The translations under genes were made by a program, and so were the position numbers. A stretch of 27,391 bases of DNA from JACVCS01 sp038328575 (lineage in GTDB: Bacteria; Planctomycetota; Phycisphaerae; Phycisphaerales; UBA1924). Location of the stretch: the NCBI GenBank assembly GCA_038328575.1, contig JBBQMD010000037.1, forward strand, positions 1-27,391, written 5' to 3'. The notes beneath the pieces are model-generated. The model had not been told where the DNA came from, did no database searches, and saw only the letters and a program-made list of their open reading frames with translations. Position 1 is the first letter of the stretch; the number at the start of each line of letters is the position of its first letter. This document shows, piece after piece, positions 1-7,934 of this stretch.

Positions 1-1
1 T

Positions 2-1219
2 TGTATTTGTCAATTATTTCTCCAGTCGCAGATTACGATAAATGCGACGTCGATTGTGAACGGAGGCGATACCAACAAGTTATCATGGATGATAATGCTT
101 GTACACATGACCGGTGTTAACCAACCTTGGATTTCCACTGGTACACCTCCTTCTGATTCGTTTGAGTATTTGTTGAACCAACGAGGTCATAGCGGGGTCG
201 CGACTGGGCAGTGGATTGCTCAAGGCTTCCTCCAAGGAGATCGGGCCATCCAGTGTGCGGTAACGTTTCTATGCGTGTTCATAACGTCGACGTTAACGAC
301 GCATCGCTATCGTAAGTTATCTTCGCCTCGTTGGTTGTCAATGGTTGTTTGCGTGGGGTCAGTAGCGGCTTGGTGGCTCACCTTTGAGAGACTTGAATCG
401 CCTCCTGGAGTTACGTGGATAGTGTCGTCTTCAGGTGCGTGCCTACCTAACTATTATTTTGGCATTATTATCTCAATGTTAATCATAGTAATGTTTGTAT
501 TGAAGAATATTATTACAGTTAAAGACCGTATTTTTGAAACGATAAGCAAAAGTTCACGAAAGAGTAAGCGTATTATTTTTGCAGTGATTACAGCGTGTCT
601 AGCTTTGATCGGGTATTTAGCAGTTTATCTTGTCACCTACCAAGATTATTTGTTAAGTCAACGCCATAAGCAATACATTCAGTATACGTTTCCTTTAGAG
701 TGGGGTACCATTTTCAATACTGCTTCTGTCCGCCTGCACTCCAATGCAGTCGCGGAGATGATCTGGCCTGATGGCGACGCAATCATGATTACTTACGCCT
801 CGAGAGACGGTTCACTGGTATGGTCGCCAGCACAGGTGACTCGGGCCAGTGCAGGGCAATACACAAGATCGTTCGCGGCCGCGTGGTCGATCCGTCGGCA
901 CGGGGTATGGTCGCAGCCTCAAGTCGACTTTAGACCCTCAGATCCCGTCGCTGGCACCGACGATCGTTTTCGCCTCACCGTGTCGGAGGGGCGAGTTGTG
1001 CTTCTCGTGGGCACTCACGGGCATACGTCACTTTATCAAAAGCCTTCAACGCTTTACCAGTCTGGAACCGGCACCCTCAACCCCGAACTCGGCCTCCGCC
1101 TCCGCAGCCTCGTCGTCCAGAAACTTGGCACGCTCGAAGGCCCGATCAAGATCGACCCGAACACAAACCCACTCTTGATTCCCATTACGCCATCGACATC
1201 TCCGCCCCTCCCGGATTGA
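2..1219 (+). CDS. Membrane protein of unknown function, 5'-truncated by the window edge (tandem paralog 1)
   Basis: I do not recognise the family. The reading frame is open from base 2, and the residues before the GTG at 56 (ending ITINATSIVNGGD) align with the N-terminal region of the next gene (ending ITLDATQLMNGDD). The true start therefore lies left of the window and the GTG at 56 is internal. Four hydrophobic segments are visible, then a soluble C-terminal domain with a WPDGDA motif, a GTGTLNPELGLRLRS motif and a proline-rich tail. The architecture matches the downstream paralog throughout, with moderate protein similarity except for the last ~42 residues, which are almost identical. Bases 1 to about 850 are clearly AT-richer than the rest of the window, while the 3' end is GC-rich. 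The product probably sits in the cytoplasmic membrane with the C-terminal domain outside; that topology is inferred. Confidence 0.8.
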   Translation, partial: CICQLFLQSQITINATSIVNGGDTNKLSWMIMLVHMTGVNQPWISTGTPPSDSFEYLLNQRGHSGVATGQWIAQGFLQGDRAIQCAVTFLCVFITSTLTTHRYRKLSSPRWLSMVVCVGSVAAWWLTFERLESPPGVTWIVSSSGACLPNYYFGIIISMLIIVMFVLKNIITVKDRIFETISKSSRKSKRIIFAVITACLALIGYLAVYLVTYQDYLLSQRHKQYIQYTFPLEWGTIFNTASVRLHSNAVAEMIWPDGDAIMITYASRDGSLVWSPAQVTRASAGQYTRSFAAAWSIRRHGVWSQPQVDFRPSDPVAGTDDRFRLTVSEGRVVLLVGTHGHTSLYQKPSTLYQSGTGTLNPELGLRLRSLVVQKLGTLEGPIKIDPNTNPLLIPITPSTSPPLPD

Positions 1220-1275
1220 ACCCGCCGGGGACTACGTGCGCTCCTTCCGAATATTATTATTGAACCATAGACGCT

Positions 1276-1305
1276 CCTCGCCAACCGCTCGCGCGGCTGG
1301 CGAGG
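1276..1305 (+). promoter_or_regulatory. Strong hairpin covering the ribosome binding site of the second paralog
   Basis: CCTCGCCA (1276-1283) pairs with TGGCGAGG (1298-1305). An inner CCGC/GCGG stem (1285-1288 with 1293-1296) closes a TCGC loop. The only Shine-Dalgarno-like sequence for the ATG at 1309 is GAGG at 1302-1305, inside the 3' arm. The stem could mask translation initiation or act as a weak terminator for gene 1, though no T tract follows. Confidence 0.5.
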
Positions 1306-1308
1306 CTT

Positions 1309-2646
1309 ATGAATACGCCCGACCGCCCTGTCTCTGTAGATGTGTGCAATGCGATTTCTGTCGCGATTGCAGCGGTGGTCGTGTACATTATGTGCCATAT
1401 TATGTTGCAATCACTAATCACGCTTGACGCAACACAACTCATGAACGGAGACGATTCTTCGTCGCTCGCGTGGCCACGTCAAATTTTGCGGGCAACCGAG
1501 CTGAAGCAGTTTTGGTTCTCCGTCGGGGAGCCGCCGAGGGACGCGTTCGAGTACACGCTCAATCAGCGTTCAAGTGTGGCGATGATGCTTGCGTCCTGGT
1601 TTGCTGCTGGAGTAGTTCAGCAGAACAACTGGTTTGGTCTCGCGGTCAGCGTGTGCTCCATCGCGGCGGCGGTGCTCGTGTCACTGCGGTTCACCCGCCG
1701 AGGGCGGCAGCCGCACGGCGTCGCGATCCTCGCCGTCTGTCTCGCCGTGGTCTGTTGGTGGGTCAGCTTCCCAAGACAGTACAGCCCTGGTCCAGCAACG
1801 TGGGTGGTCCTCTCGCCGAAGGGATGTGTGCCATCATCTCAGTTCGGGCTGCTGCTCGGAGTCTTGCTGCTCGGAATGTGTTTCGCGTTGCGCTATGCCA
1901 GAGTTCTGCCGACAGAGGGCTCGCGATTGTTTCGCCAGCATTTGTGGCTTACTATCTCTTTCGGTGTAAGTATTGTTGCGGTTCTCGGATCGCTTGCGGT
2001 CTACGCTGTGAAGTACCAGCACTCGTATGTCGACTCGTTCACAAGGCTACTGCCGAAGTATGTTCCGTTCTGGTCCAGCGATGCTGCCGGCAATACAGCT
2101 GTTAGGTTGCTTCCGAATCGGATCGCACAGATGGAGTGGCCGGACGGTGATGCGCTGCTCATCACCTTCGCCGCGCGAGATCCGGCAATGACGTGGCATC
2201 CCAATCGGCCCACCTTGCTCTTCTCTGGTAGATACACGGCGTCCTTCTCCGCGGCGTGGTCGACTCGTCGAAACGGTGTGTGGTCTGAGCCAACGTCAGA
2301 ACTACGAATAGCGAACCCGTTGTCGCCGACCGGCATCGAGGACCGCTTTGACATCGAACTCCGCGGCGACCGAGTGATCACTCTCTCAGCCACGCACGGC
2401 GGGACGTCGCTACTAGGTAAGCCGCGTTCACTTTCGCAATCCGGCACAGGAACCCTGAACCCCGAGCTCGGCCTCCGCCTCCGCAGCCTCGTCGTCCAGA
2501 AACTCGGCACGCTCGAAGGCCCGATCAGAAACGACCCGAACACAAACCCACTCTTGATCCCAGGGTCGCCGTCGCCGGATGCCACACCGCCGCTGACCCC
2601 ACAACTGCCGAGCAACGGCGTAGAACTTGCCCCCGCGGGGACGTGA
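1309..2646 (+). CDS. Polytopic membrane protein of unknown function (tandem paralog 2)
   Basis: A 445-residue protein, family not recognised. Hydrophobic segments lie near residues 16-36, 108-128, 137-154, 179-197 and 213-235, giving about five membrane passes. A soluble domain of about 200 residues follows, containing EWPDGDALLITFAARD, a SAAWSTRRNGVWSEP stretch and a proline-rich tail. The ATG at 1309 is preceded by GAGG at 1302-1305 within a hairpin. It lies 89 bases after its truncated paralog on the same strand, and the shared architecture indicates tandem duplication. Composition is closer to the genome average than in paralog 1. The WPDGDA and W-S-x-R repeats hint at a beta-sandwich C-terminal domain, but this is only an impression. 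No catalytic motif was found. Confidence 0.88.
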   Translation: MNTPDRPVSVDVCNAISVAIAAVVVYIMCHIMLQSLITLDATQLMNGDDSSSLAWPRQILRATELKQFWFSVGEPPRDAFEYTLNQRSSVAMMLASWFAAGVVQQNNWFGLAVSVCSIAAAVLVSLRFTRRGRQPHGVAILAVCLAVVCWWVSFPRQYSPGPATWVVLSPKGCVPSSQFGLLLGVLLLGMCFALRYARVLPTEGSRLFRQHLWLTISFGVSIVAVLGSLAVYAVKYQHSYVDSFTRLLPKYVPFWSSDAAGNTAVRLLPNRIAQMEWPDGDALLITFAARDPAMTWHPNRPTLLFSGRYTASFSAAWSTRRNGVWSEPTSELRIANPLSPTGIEDRFDIELRGDRVITLSATHGGTSLLGKPRSLSQSGTGTLNPELGLRLRSLVVQKLGTLEGPIRNDPNTNPLLIPGSPSPDATPPLTPQLPSNGVELAPAGT

Positions 2647-2695
2647 CCCGCCACAACTTCCCGCCTAGCATCTCGGCCCTGAATCGGAGCTTCCC

Positions 2696-2944
2696 ATGAA
2701 ATCCAAGACCCACCCCAAGTACTACAACGACTGCAAGGTCTTCCACAACGGCGAGCTGGTCATGACTGTCGGCGCGACGGTCCCTGAGATCCATGTCGAA
2801 GTGTGGTCCGGCTCGCACCCGTTCTTCACCGGCAAGAACGTGCTGGTCGACTCTGCGGGCCGCATCGAGAAGTTCCAGAAGAAGTTCCAGGGCAACTACT
2901 TCGCCAAGAAGGAAGCCCCGAAGGCCGCGCCCGCGCAGGCTTGA
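2696..2944 (+). CDS. rpmE: 50S ribosomal protein bL31 (zinc-free form)
   Basis: An 82-residue protein with the bL31 signatures HPKY near the N-terminus and SHPFFTGKNVLVDSAGRIEKF in the middle, plus an Ala/Pro/Lys tail. bL31 binds the large subunit at the central protuberance and contributes to the inter-subunit bridge. Zinc-binding bL31 proteins carry CxCG and CxxC pairs. Here a single Cys remains (DCKVFHNGE) and the second pair is replaced by WSGSHPF, so this is a C-minus form. GGAG at 2686-2689 lies six bases before the ATG. A terminator-like hairpin follows at 3042-3067. Confidence 0.95.
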   Translation: MKSKTHPKYYNDCKVFHNGELVMTVGATVPEIHVEVWSGSHPFFTGKNVLVDSAGRIEKFQKKFQGNYFAKKEAPKAAPAQA

Positions 2945-2987
2945 GACCCGCGGCGTTCCGCTCTGGCCGCAGATGGGGCACGCGAAG

Positions 2988-4037
2988 ATGGTCTCGTTAG
3001 CGCCCGCTCGCGCCACACCAGCACCAACGATCTCCCGCAAGGCCCGACGGCTTCGTCGGGCTTTGTTGCTTGCTGGGCTGGTGAGCGTGGTCGGGCTCAT
3101 CGGGCTTGAGGTCGTGCTGCGCGTCGTGGTGGGCATGGGTGATCCGCCGCTGTATGACACCGATAAGGGCTGGGAATACGCCGTGCGCCCGGGGGTGTAC
3201 AAGCGGTTCGGCAACACCGTCAGCATCAACCGCTGGCACATGCGCTCGCCGGACATCGAGCCCAAGAAGACCGACCCGCGCGAGCTGCGCGTTCTGGTGT
3301 TGGGCGATAGCGTTGTCAACGGCGGCTCGCCCACCGACGATCGCGACCTGGCCACCACGCTGATCGAGCAATCGCTCGTGCTCAAACTCAATCGCCCCGT
3401 CCGCGTGCTCAACATCTCCGCCGGGTCATGGGGCCCGACCAATCTGCTTGAGTACACCAAGTCCTACGGCACCTTTGACGCCGATATCGCCATCATCGTC
3501 CTGAACTCCATCGACTACGGCGACGAACCCACCTACGCCTCGCTCGGGCCAGAGATGCCCACCAGCCGCCCCTGGCTCGCGATCCAAGAGGGCCTGTCCA
3601 ACTACGTCCCCCGCGCGATCGAAAAACTTCGCGGCACGCAGCCCACGCAAGACACTGACACCAACCCGCCCACGGAACGAGGCGACCGCACGCTCGCTTC
3701 AGTCCGCGCGCTGGTCACCCGCCTTCGCGCCAACGGCGTTCGCGTCGCGGGTGTTCAGCACATGCGGCGCGAGATGGAAATCAAAAAGTCGCCGCTGATC
3801 GGGCACGCGAAGCTCGGCAACGAACTCGCGGCCCTGAATGTGCCCATATTCCAGACCGACCCATGGTTCCGCGCTCACGACGCCGATTCGCCCAGCGTCT
3901 GGCGCGATGACATCCACCCCAGCGCCGCTGGCCAGCGCGGCCTCGCGACCGTGCTCGAAACCGGCGTGGACGCGGCCCTGGCGCTGCCAGCGCCGTCGAC
4001 AACGCCGACGGGCGTGCCAGCGCGGGCGACACCCTGA
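2988..4037 (+). CDS. Membrane-anchored SGNH/GDSL-type hydrolase
   Basis: About 349 residues from the ATG at 2988; an in-frame ATG at 2973 is an equal alternative. Upstream codons overlap rpmE and are unlikely to be used. A basic stretch (RKARRLRRA) precedes one hydrophobic segment (LLLAGLVSVVGLIGLEVVL), a typical signal anchor placing the catalytic domain outside. Block I is LVLGDSVVNGG, with Ser108 the likely nucleophile; the GSWGPTN and VLNSIDYGDEP stretches fit blocks II and III; the C-terminal block is DDIHPSAAGQ, with Asp307 and His310. SGNH enzymes are esterases, lipases or carbohydrate deacetylases; the substrate cannot be told. A hairpin resembling a terminator lies within codons for the basic stretch, so a later TTG or GTG start is possible. 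Confidence 0.82.
   Translation: MVSLAPARATPAPTISRKARRLRRALLLAGLVSVVGLIGLEVVLRVVVGMGDPPLYDTDKGWEYAVRPGVYKRFGNTVSINRWHMRSPDIEPKKTDPRELRVLVLGDSVVNGGSPTDDRDLATTLIEQSLVLKLNRPVRVLNISAGSWGPTNLLEYTKSYGTFDADIAIIVLNSIDYGDEPTYASLGPEMPTSRPWLAIQEGLSNYVPRAIEKLRGTQPTQDTDTNPPTERGDRTLASVRALVTRLRANGVRVAGVQHMRREMEIKKSPLIGHAKLGNELAALNVPIFQTDPWFRAHDADSPSVWRDDIHPSAAGQRGLATVLETGVDAALALPAPSTTPTGVPARATP
3042..3067 (+). terminator. Rho-independent terminator-like hairpin after rpmE, inside the hydrolase 5' coding region
   Basis: GCCCGACG (3042-3049) pairs perfectly with CGTCGGGC (3054-3061) around a four-base loop, followed by TTTGTTGCTT. It lies about 100 bases after the rpmE stop. The same bases encode the ARRLRRALL part of the hydrolase signal anchor. 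Confidence 0.6.
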
Positions 4038-4088
4038 GCGGGGTTCCGGTCCGGGAAGCGAGGATTCGTCGGCGGAGAGGAGCTAAGA

Positions 4089-4118
4089 CTGGCAATTTGG
4101 GGCGACTTCGGCTATTCT
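4089..4118 (+). promoter_or_regulatory. Candidate sigma70-type promoter of metH
   Basis: CTGGCA (4089-4094) and TATTCT (4113-4118) are 18 bases apart, about 80 bases before the metH start. The match is moderate. The position just upstream of the palindrome at 4127 makes a repressible promoter plausible. Confidence 0.4.
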
Positions 4119-4126
4119 ATCCATTG

Positions 4127-4142
4127 ATCCGCATATACGGAT
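4127..4142 (+). promoter_or_regulatory. Palindrome upstream of metH, candidate repressor operator
   Basis: ATCCG (4127-4131) and CGGAT (4138-4142) form an inverted repeat around CATATA, itself nearly symmetric. It would overlap the expected transcription start of the candidate metH promoter. ArsR-family regulators that sense S-adenosylhomocysteine or S-adenosylmethionine bind palindromes of this general kind at methionine-cycle genes in other bacteria. The assignment here is inference; no regulator gene is in the window. No cobalamin riboswitch was recognised in this leader. Confidence 0.42.
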
Positions 4143-4199
4143 GAACATGGATTTGTTGCGCATCGGTTTCTGGGCGCGGATGGATTCGGGAGCTCGAGC

Positions 4200-7100
4200 A
4201 TGGCCAGCCAGTTTGCCAAACACGCCGCGTCGCGGGTCTTGCTGCTTGATGGCGGCATGGGCACGCAGATCTTCGCGAGGAATCTCTCGGTCGATGGCGA
4301 CTACTGCGGCTGCGAGAACTGCACGGACATCCTTGTCAAGACGCGCCCCGACGTGATTCAGGAGATTCACGAGGCATATCTTGAAGCGGGCGCGGACGCC
4401 GTGGAGACCGATAGCTTCGGCGCCAACAAGCTGGTGCTGAGCGAGTTTGATCTGACGCCCGAGACGTACGCGCTGAACAAGATGGCGGCGGAGGTGGCGC
4501 GGGCCGCGTGCGACAAGCACGCGACGAAGGACAAGCCGCGGTTTGTGATCGGCAGCATGGGCCCGGGCACGAAGCTCATCACGCTGGGCAACACGCACTG
4601 GAACGAGATGCTCGACAGCTATCGAGAGCAGGCTCGCGGCCTGATCGACGGCGGCACCGATGTCCTGCTGCTGGAAACCTGCCAGGACATTTTGCAGATC
4701 AAGTGCGGCATCAACGCGATTCTCGCGGCGCTCGCGGAGCGCAACAAGACCGTCGACGACATCCCGATCATGGTGAGCGTGACGATCGAGACGACGGGCA
4801 CGATGCTGGTCGGCTCGTCGATCGAAGCCGCGACAAGCGTGCTGAGTCAGTACCCGATCGTGTCTCTGGGTTTGAACTGCGCCACTGGCCCTGCGGAGAT
4901 GGCGGATCACATTCACTTCTTGGGCAAGCACTGGGGCGTGGGGCGCACGCGCGGGCGATTTGTGAGTTGCCTGCCGAATGCCGGCCTGCCGGTGCTGGTG
5001 GAGGGTCGCACGGAATACCCGTTGCAGCCGCAGCCGTTTGTCGAGGCGATGCTGAAGTTTGTCGAGCGGGACGGCGTGAGCATCGTCGGCGGCTGCTGCG
5101 GCACCACGCCAGAGCACATCAAACTACTGCACGAGGCGTTGGAGAAACGCGCCCCGGGTCGGGGCGTGAGCGGCACGGTCGTGAGCGCCCCCGTCCCGTC
5201 GCTCAGCGCCGCGATAGAGAAGACGCCGCCAGCGCCGGGCGTGACCAGCCTGTATCAGCCGCAGGACTACCGCCAGGACAACTCGATCCTCATCATCGGC
5301 GAGCGCATGAACGCCAGCGGCAGCAAGAAGTTCAAGCAACTTCTGGAAGCAGAAGACTTTGACGGCATCGTCTCGCTGGCGCGCGAGCAAGTCCGGCACG
5401 ACTCGGCCCACGTGCTGGACCTGAACGTGGACTATGCCGGGCGCGACAACGCCAAGGACATGGCGGAAGTCGTCAAGCGCGTGGTGCGCCAGGTGGACGC
5501 GCCGCTGATGCTTGACAGCACGCAGATCAAGACGCTGGAGGCTGGCCTGAAGCACGCGCCGGGCAAGTGCATCATCAACTCGGGCAACTTCGAAGACGGC
5601 GAGCACAAGTTCGACGAGGTCTGCCGCCTGGCCATGACCTACGGCGCGGCGCTGGTCATCGGCTCCATTGACGAGGACAAGGAAGCAAGCATGGCGCGCA
5701 CCGCGGAGCGCAAGCTTGCCATCTCTCAGCGCGCCTTTGATCGCGCGACGAGCGTGCATGGCATGGAAGCCGAGGATCTGGTCTTTGATCCGCTGGTGCT
5801 GCCGATCAGCACAGGCATGGCCAGCGATCGGCGCTCGGGCCTGGAAACCATCGAGGGGGTGCGCCGCATCTCGCAGGCGTTGCCAAGCTGCCAGACCACC
5901 GTCGGCCTCAGCAACGTGAGTTTCGGTCTGCGCCCCGCCGCGCGCGTCGTGCTTAACAGCGCGTTCCTCCACGAGCTGCAGGTTGCCGGCCTCACCAGCG
6001 CGATCCTGCACTTCAGCAAGATCCTGCCCCAGAACAAGATCCCGGGCGAGCAGTGGGACGCGGCACTTGATCTGATTTACGACCGGCGCGACGCGAGCCT
6101 GGGGGGCACCGGTCTGCCCCCGGGCGTGACCAACACGACGTTTGATCCGCTGTCGAAGTTTATTGAGCTGTTCAAGGATGCCGAGGGAACGGGCGCCGCG
6201 AAGAAGTCGCAGAAGCTGCTCACGCTCGAAGAGCGCCTGCAGGCGCACATCATCGATGGCGAGAAGGAAGGCGTGCAGACGACGCTGACCGAGGCGATGG
6301 CCAGGTACAAGCCGCTGGACATCATCAACGACCATCTGCTGGCGGGGATGAAGGTCGTCGGCGATCTCTTCGGCAGCGGGCAGATGCAGTTGCCGTTCGT
6401 GTTGCAGAGCGCCGAGGTCATGAAGATGGCCGTGGCGTACTTGCAGCCCTTCATGGAGAAGAGCGAAGGGCAGACCAAGGGCTCGATCGTGCTGGCGACG
6501 GTGAAGGGCGACGTACACGACATCGGCAAGAACCTTGTCGACATCATCCTGAGCAACAACGGCTACACGGTTCACAACATCGGGATCAAGCAGCCCGTCG
6601 CCGACATCATCAAGGCCTGGCGCGAGACCAAGGCCCAGGCCATCGGCCTCAGCGGCCTGCTGGTCAAGAGCGTGACGGTGATGGAGGAAAACCTCCACGA
6701 GCTGAACGCGCAGGGGATCGATGTCCCCGTGCTGCTGGGCGGCGCGGCCCTCACGCGCCACTACTGCGAGGGTCACCTTCGCACGCTCTACAAGGGGCGG
6801 GTCTACTACGGCAAGGACGCGTTCGAGGGCCTGCGCACGATGGACCACCTGGTCAACCGTTTGGAAGACACGCTCAACAGCGAGATCGAGAATCGCGTTT
6901 CCAAGCGATCGGCCGCGGAGGAAGTGATCGCCCGCTCACGCGCCGAGAGTGCGCAGAAGATGGCGGCGTTCGAGGCTGGCAAAGCCGCGTCGGCCGGCGC
7001 GGGTGCCGGCGGTGGTAGCGTCAGCGTTATCCAGCGCTCGGGTGTTCGCACCGATGTAGCGATCCCCGCGGCCCCGTTCTTCGGCTCGCGCGTCGTCACC

Positions 7101-7856
7101 GATATCGATCTGGATCAGGTCTATCAGTTCATCAACAAGGTCGCGCTCTATCGCGGGCAGTGGCAGTTCAAGCAGGGCGCGATGAGCGACGACGACTTCG
7201 AGCACCAGATCGAGGACACCGTCGGCCCGATCTTCACGCGCCTCAAGGAACGCTGCAAGCGCGAGGCGATCCTGCGCCCCAGCGTCGTCTACGGCTATTT
7301 CCCTTGTAGCAGCGACGCGAACGACTTGGTCATCTACGACCCGATCGACCACGCGCGCGAGATCGAACGCTTCACATTCCCGCGCCAAGACGCCCGCAAG
7401 CGCCTGTGCATCAGCGACTACTTCCGCGATGTTTCCAGCGGCACGCGCGACGTGATCGCGCTGCACTGCGTCACCGTCGGCAAGCACGCCACCGAGGCGG
7501 CGCAGGAGCTCTACAAGAGCAATCAGTACAGCGAATATCTGTACCTGCACGGGCTGGGCGTCGAGACCGCCGAGGCGCTCGCGGAGTTCTGGCACAAGCG
7601 CATCCGCCAGGAGCTGGGCATCGGCAACGAGGACTCGCCCCGCGTCAAGGACCTGTTCACGCAGAAGTACCGCGGCAGCCGCTACAGCTTCGGCTACCCC
7701 GCGTGCCCGGACATGAGCGACCAGGAAAAACTCTTCCGACTGCTCGACCCCTCGCGCATCGGCTGCGAGCTCACCGACAACTGGCAGATCGATCCGGAGC
7801 AAAGCACCAGCGCGATCATCGTGCATCACCCCGAGGCGAAGTATTTCAACGTGTGA
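4200..7856 (+). CDS. metH: Cobalamin-dependent methionine synthase
   Basis: The enzyme transfers the methyl group of 5-methyltetrahydrofolate to homocysteine via cobalamin, making methionine in the cytoplasm. At 1218 residues it is the usual full length and has all four modules. The homocysteine-binding barrel (about 1-325) has zinc ligands Cys227 (LNCATG) and Cys299/Cys300 (GGCCGT). The pterin-binding barrel (about 350-640) starts near IIGERMNASGSKKF. The B12 cap and binding domains (about 680-910) have DVHDIG, with His773 as lower cobalt ligand. The C-terminal AdoMet-dependent reactivation domain has RYSFGYPACPD (1161-1171). An Ala/Gly-rich linker at about 920-945 separates the last two modules. 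GGGAG at 4188-4192 lies seven bases before the ATG. It appears monocistronic, with a candidate promoter and operator upstream. Confidence 0.98.
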   Translation: MASQFAKHAASRVLLLDGGMGTQIFARNLSVDGDYCGCENCTDILVKTRPDVIQEIHEAYLEAGADAVETDSFGANKLVLSEFDLTPETYALNKMAAEVARAACDKHATKDKPRFVIGSMGPGTKLITLGNTHWNEMLDSYREQARGLIDGGTDVLLLETCQDILQIKCGINAILAALAERNKTVDDIPIMVSVTIETTGTMLVGSSIEAATSVLSQYPIVSLGLNCATGPAEMADHIHFLGKHWGVGRTRGRFVSCLPNAGLPVLVEGRTEYPLQPQPFVEAMLKFVERDGVSIVGGCCGTTPEHIKLLHEALEKRAPGRGVSGTVVSAPVPSLSAAIEKTPPAPGVTSLYQPQDYRQDNSILIIGERMNASGSKKFKQLLEAEDFDGIVSLAREQVRHDSAHVLDLNVDYAGRDNAKDMAEVVKRVVRQVDAPLMLDSTQIKTLEAGLKHAPGKCIINSGNFEDGEHKFDEVCRLAMTYGAALVIGSIDEDKEASMARTAERKLAISQRAFDRATSVHGMEAEDLVFDPLVLPISTGMASDRRSGLETIEGVRRISQALPSCQTTVGLSNVSFGLRPAARVVLNSAFLHELQVAGLTSAILHFSKILPQNKIPGEQWDAALDLIYDRRDASLGGTGLPPGVTNTTFDPLSKFIELFKDAEGTGAAKKSQKLLTLEERLQAHIIDGEKEGVQTTLTEAMARYKPLDIINDHLLAGMKVVGDLFGSGQMQLPFVLQSAEVMKMAVAYLQPFMEKSEGQTKGSIVLATVKGDVHDIGKNLVDIILSNNGYTVHNIGIKQPVADIIKAWRETKAQAIGLSGLLVKSVTVMEENLHELNAQGIDVPVLLGGAALTRHYCEGHLRTLYKGRVYYGKDAFEGLRTMDHLVNRLEDTLNSEIENRVSKRSAAEEVIARSRAESAQKMAAFEAGKAASAGAGAGGGSVSVIQRSGVRTDVAIPAAPFFGSRVVTDIDLDQVYQFINKVALYRGQWQFKQGAMSDDDFEHQIEDTVGPIFTRLKERCKREAILRPSVVYGYFPCSSDANDLVIYDPIDHAREIERFTFPRQDARKRLCISDYFRDVSSGTRDVIALHCVTVGKHATEAAQELYKSNQYSEYLYLHGLGVETAEALAEFWHKRIRQELGIGNEDSPRVKDLFTQKYRGSRYSFGYPACPDMSDQEKLFRLLDPSRIGCELTDNWQIDPEQSTSAIIVHHPEAKYFNV

Positions 7857-7863
7857 AGGTGGG

Positions 7864-7920
7864 TCGGCAATCGGCAGTCGGCATCCGGCAATCGGGAACG
7901 GGGAACGGGAACGGGGAAGG
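7864..7920. repeat. Short imperfect tandem repeats after metH
   Basis: Degenerate copies of TCGGCAATCGGCA grade into GGGAACGGGGAAC copies, filling most of the gap between the convergent metH and moxR genes. The same words occur as reverse complement at 23501-23580. Confidence 0.75.
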
Positions 7921-7934
7921 CATTGTCGGAGACG

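Noticed and set aside
56..1219. GTG at 56 as the start of the first membrane protein
   Set aside because: The frame is open to the window edge, and the upstream codons align with the N-terminal region of the paralog at 1309, so the gene begins outside the window.
4143..4199. Cobalamin or SAM riboswitch upstream of metH
   Set aside because: The space between the candidate promoter and the start is too short and no B12-box or SAM-type core was recognised.
4141..4356. Small reading frame starting just after the palindrome upstream of metH
   Set aside because: It overlaps the metH start in another frame, has no ribosome binding site and shows no protein features.
5124..6848. Long minus-strand open frame opposite metH
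   Set aside because: Shadow of metH; the translation has no recognisable domain and no ribosome binding site.
7864..7920. CRISPR-like array after metH
   Set aside because: The units are short, degenerate and contiguous, with no unique spacers and no cas genes in the window.
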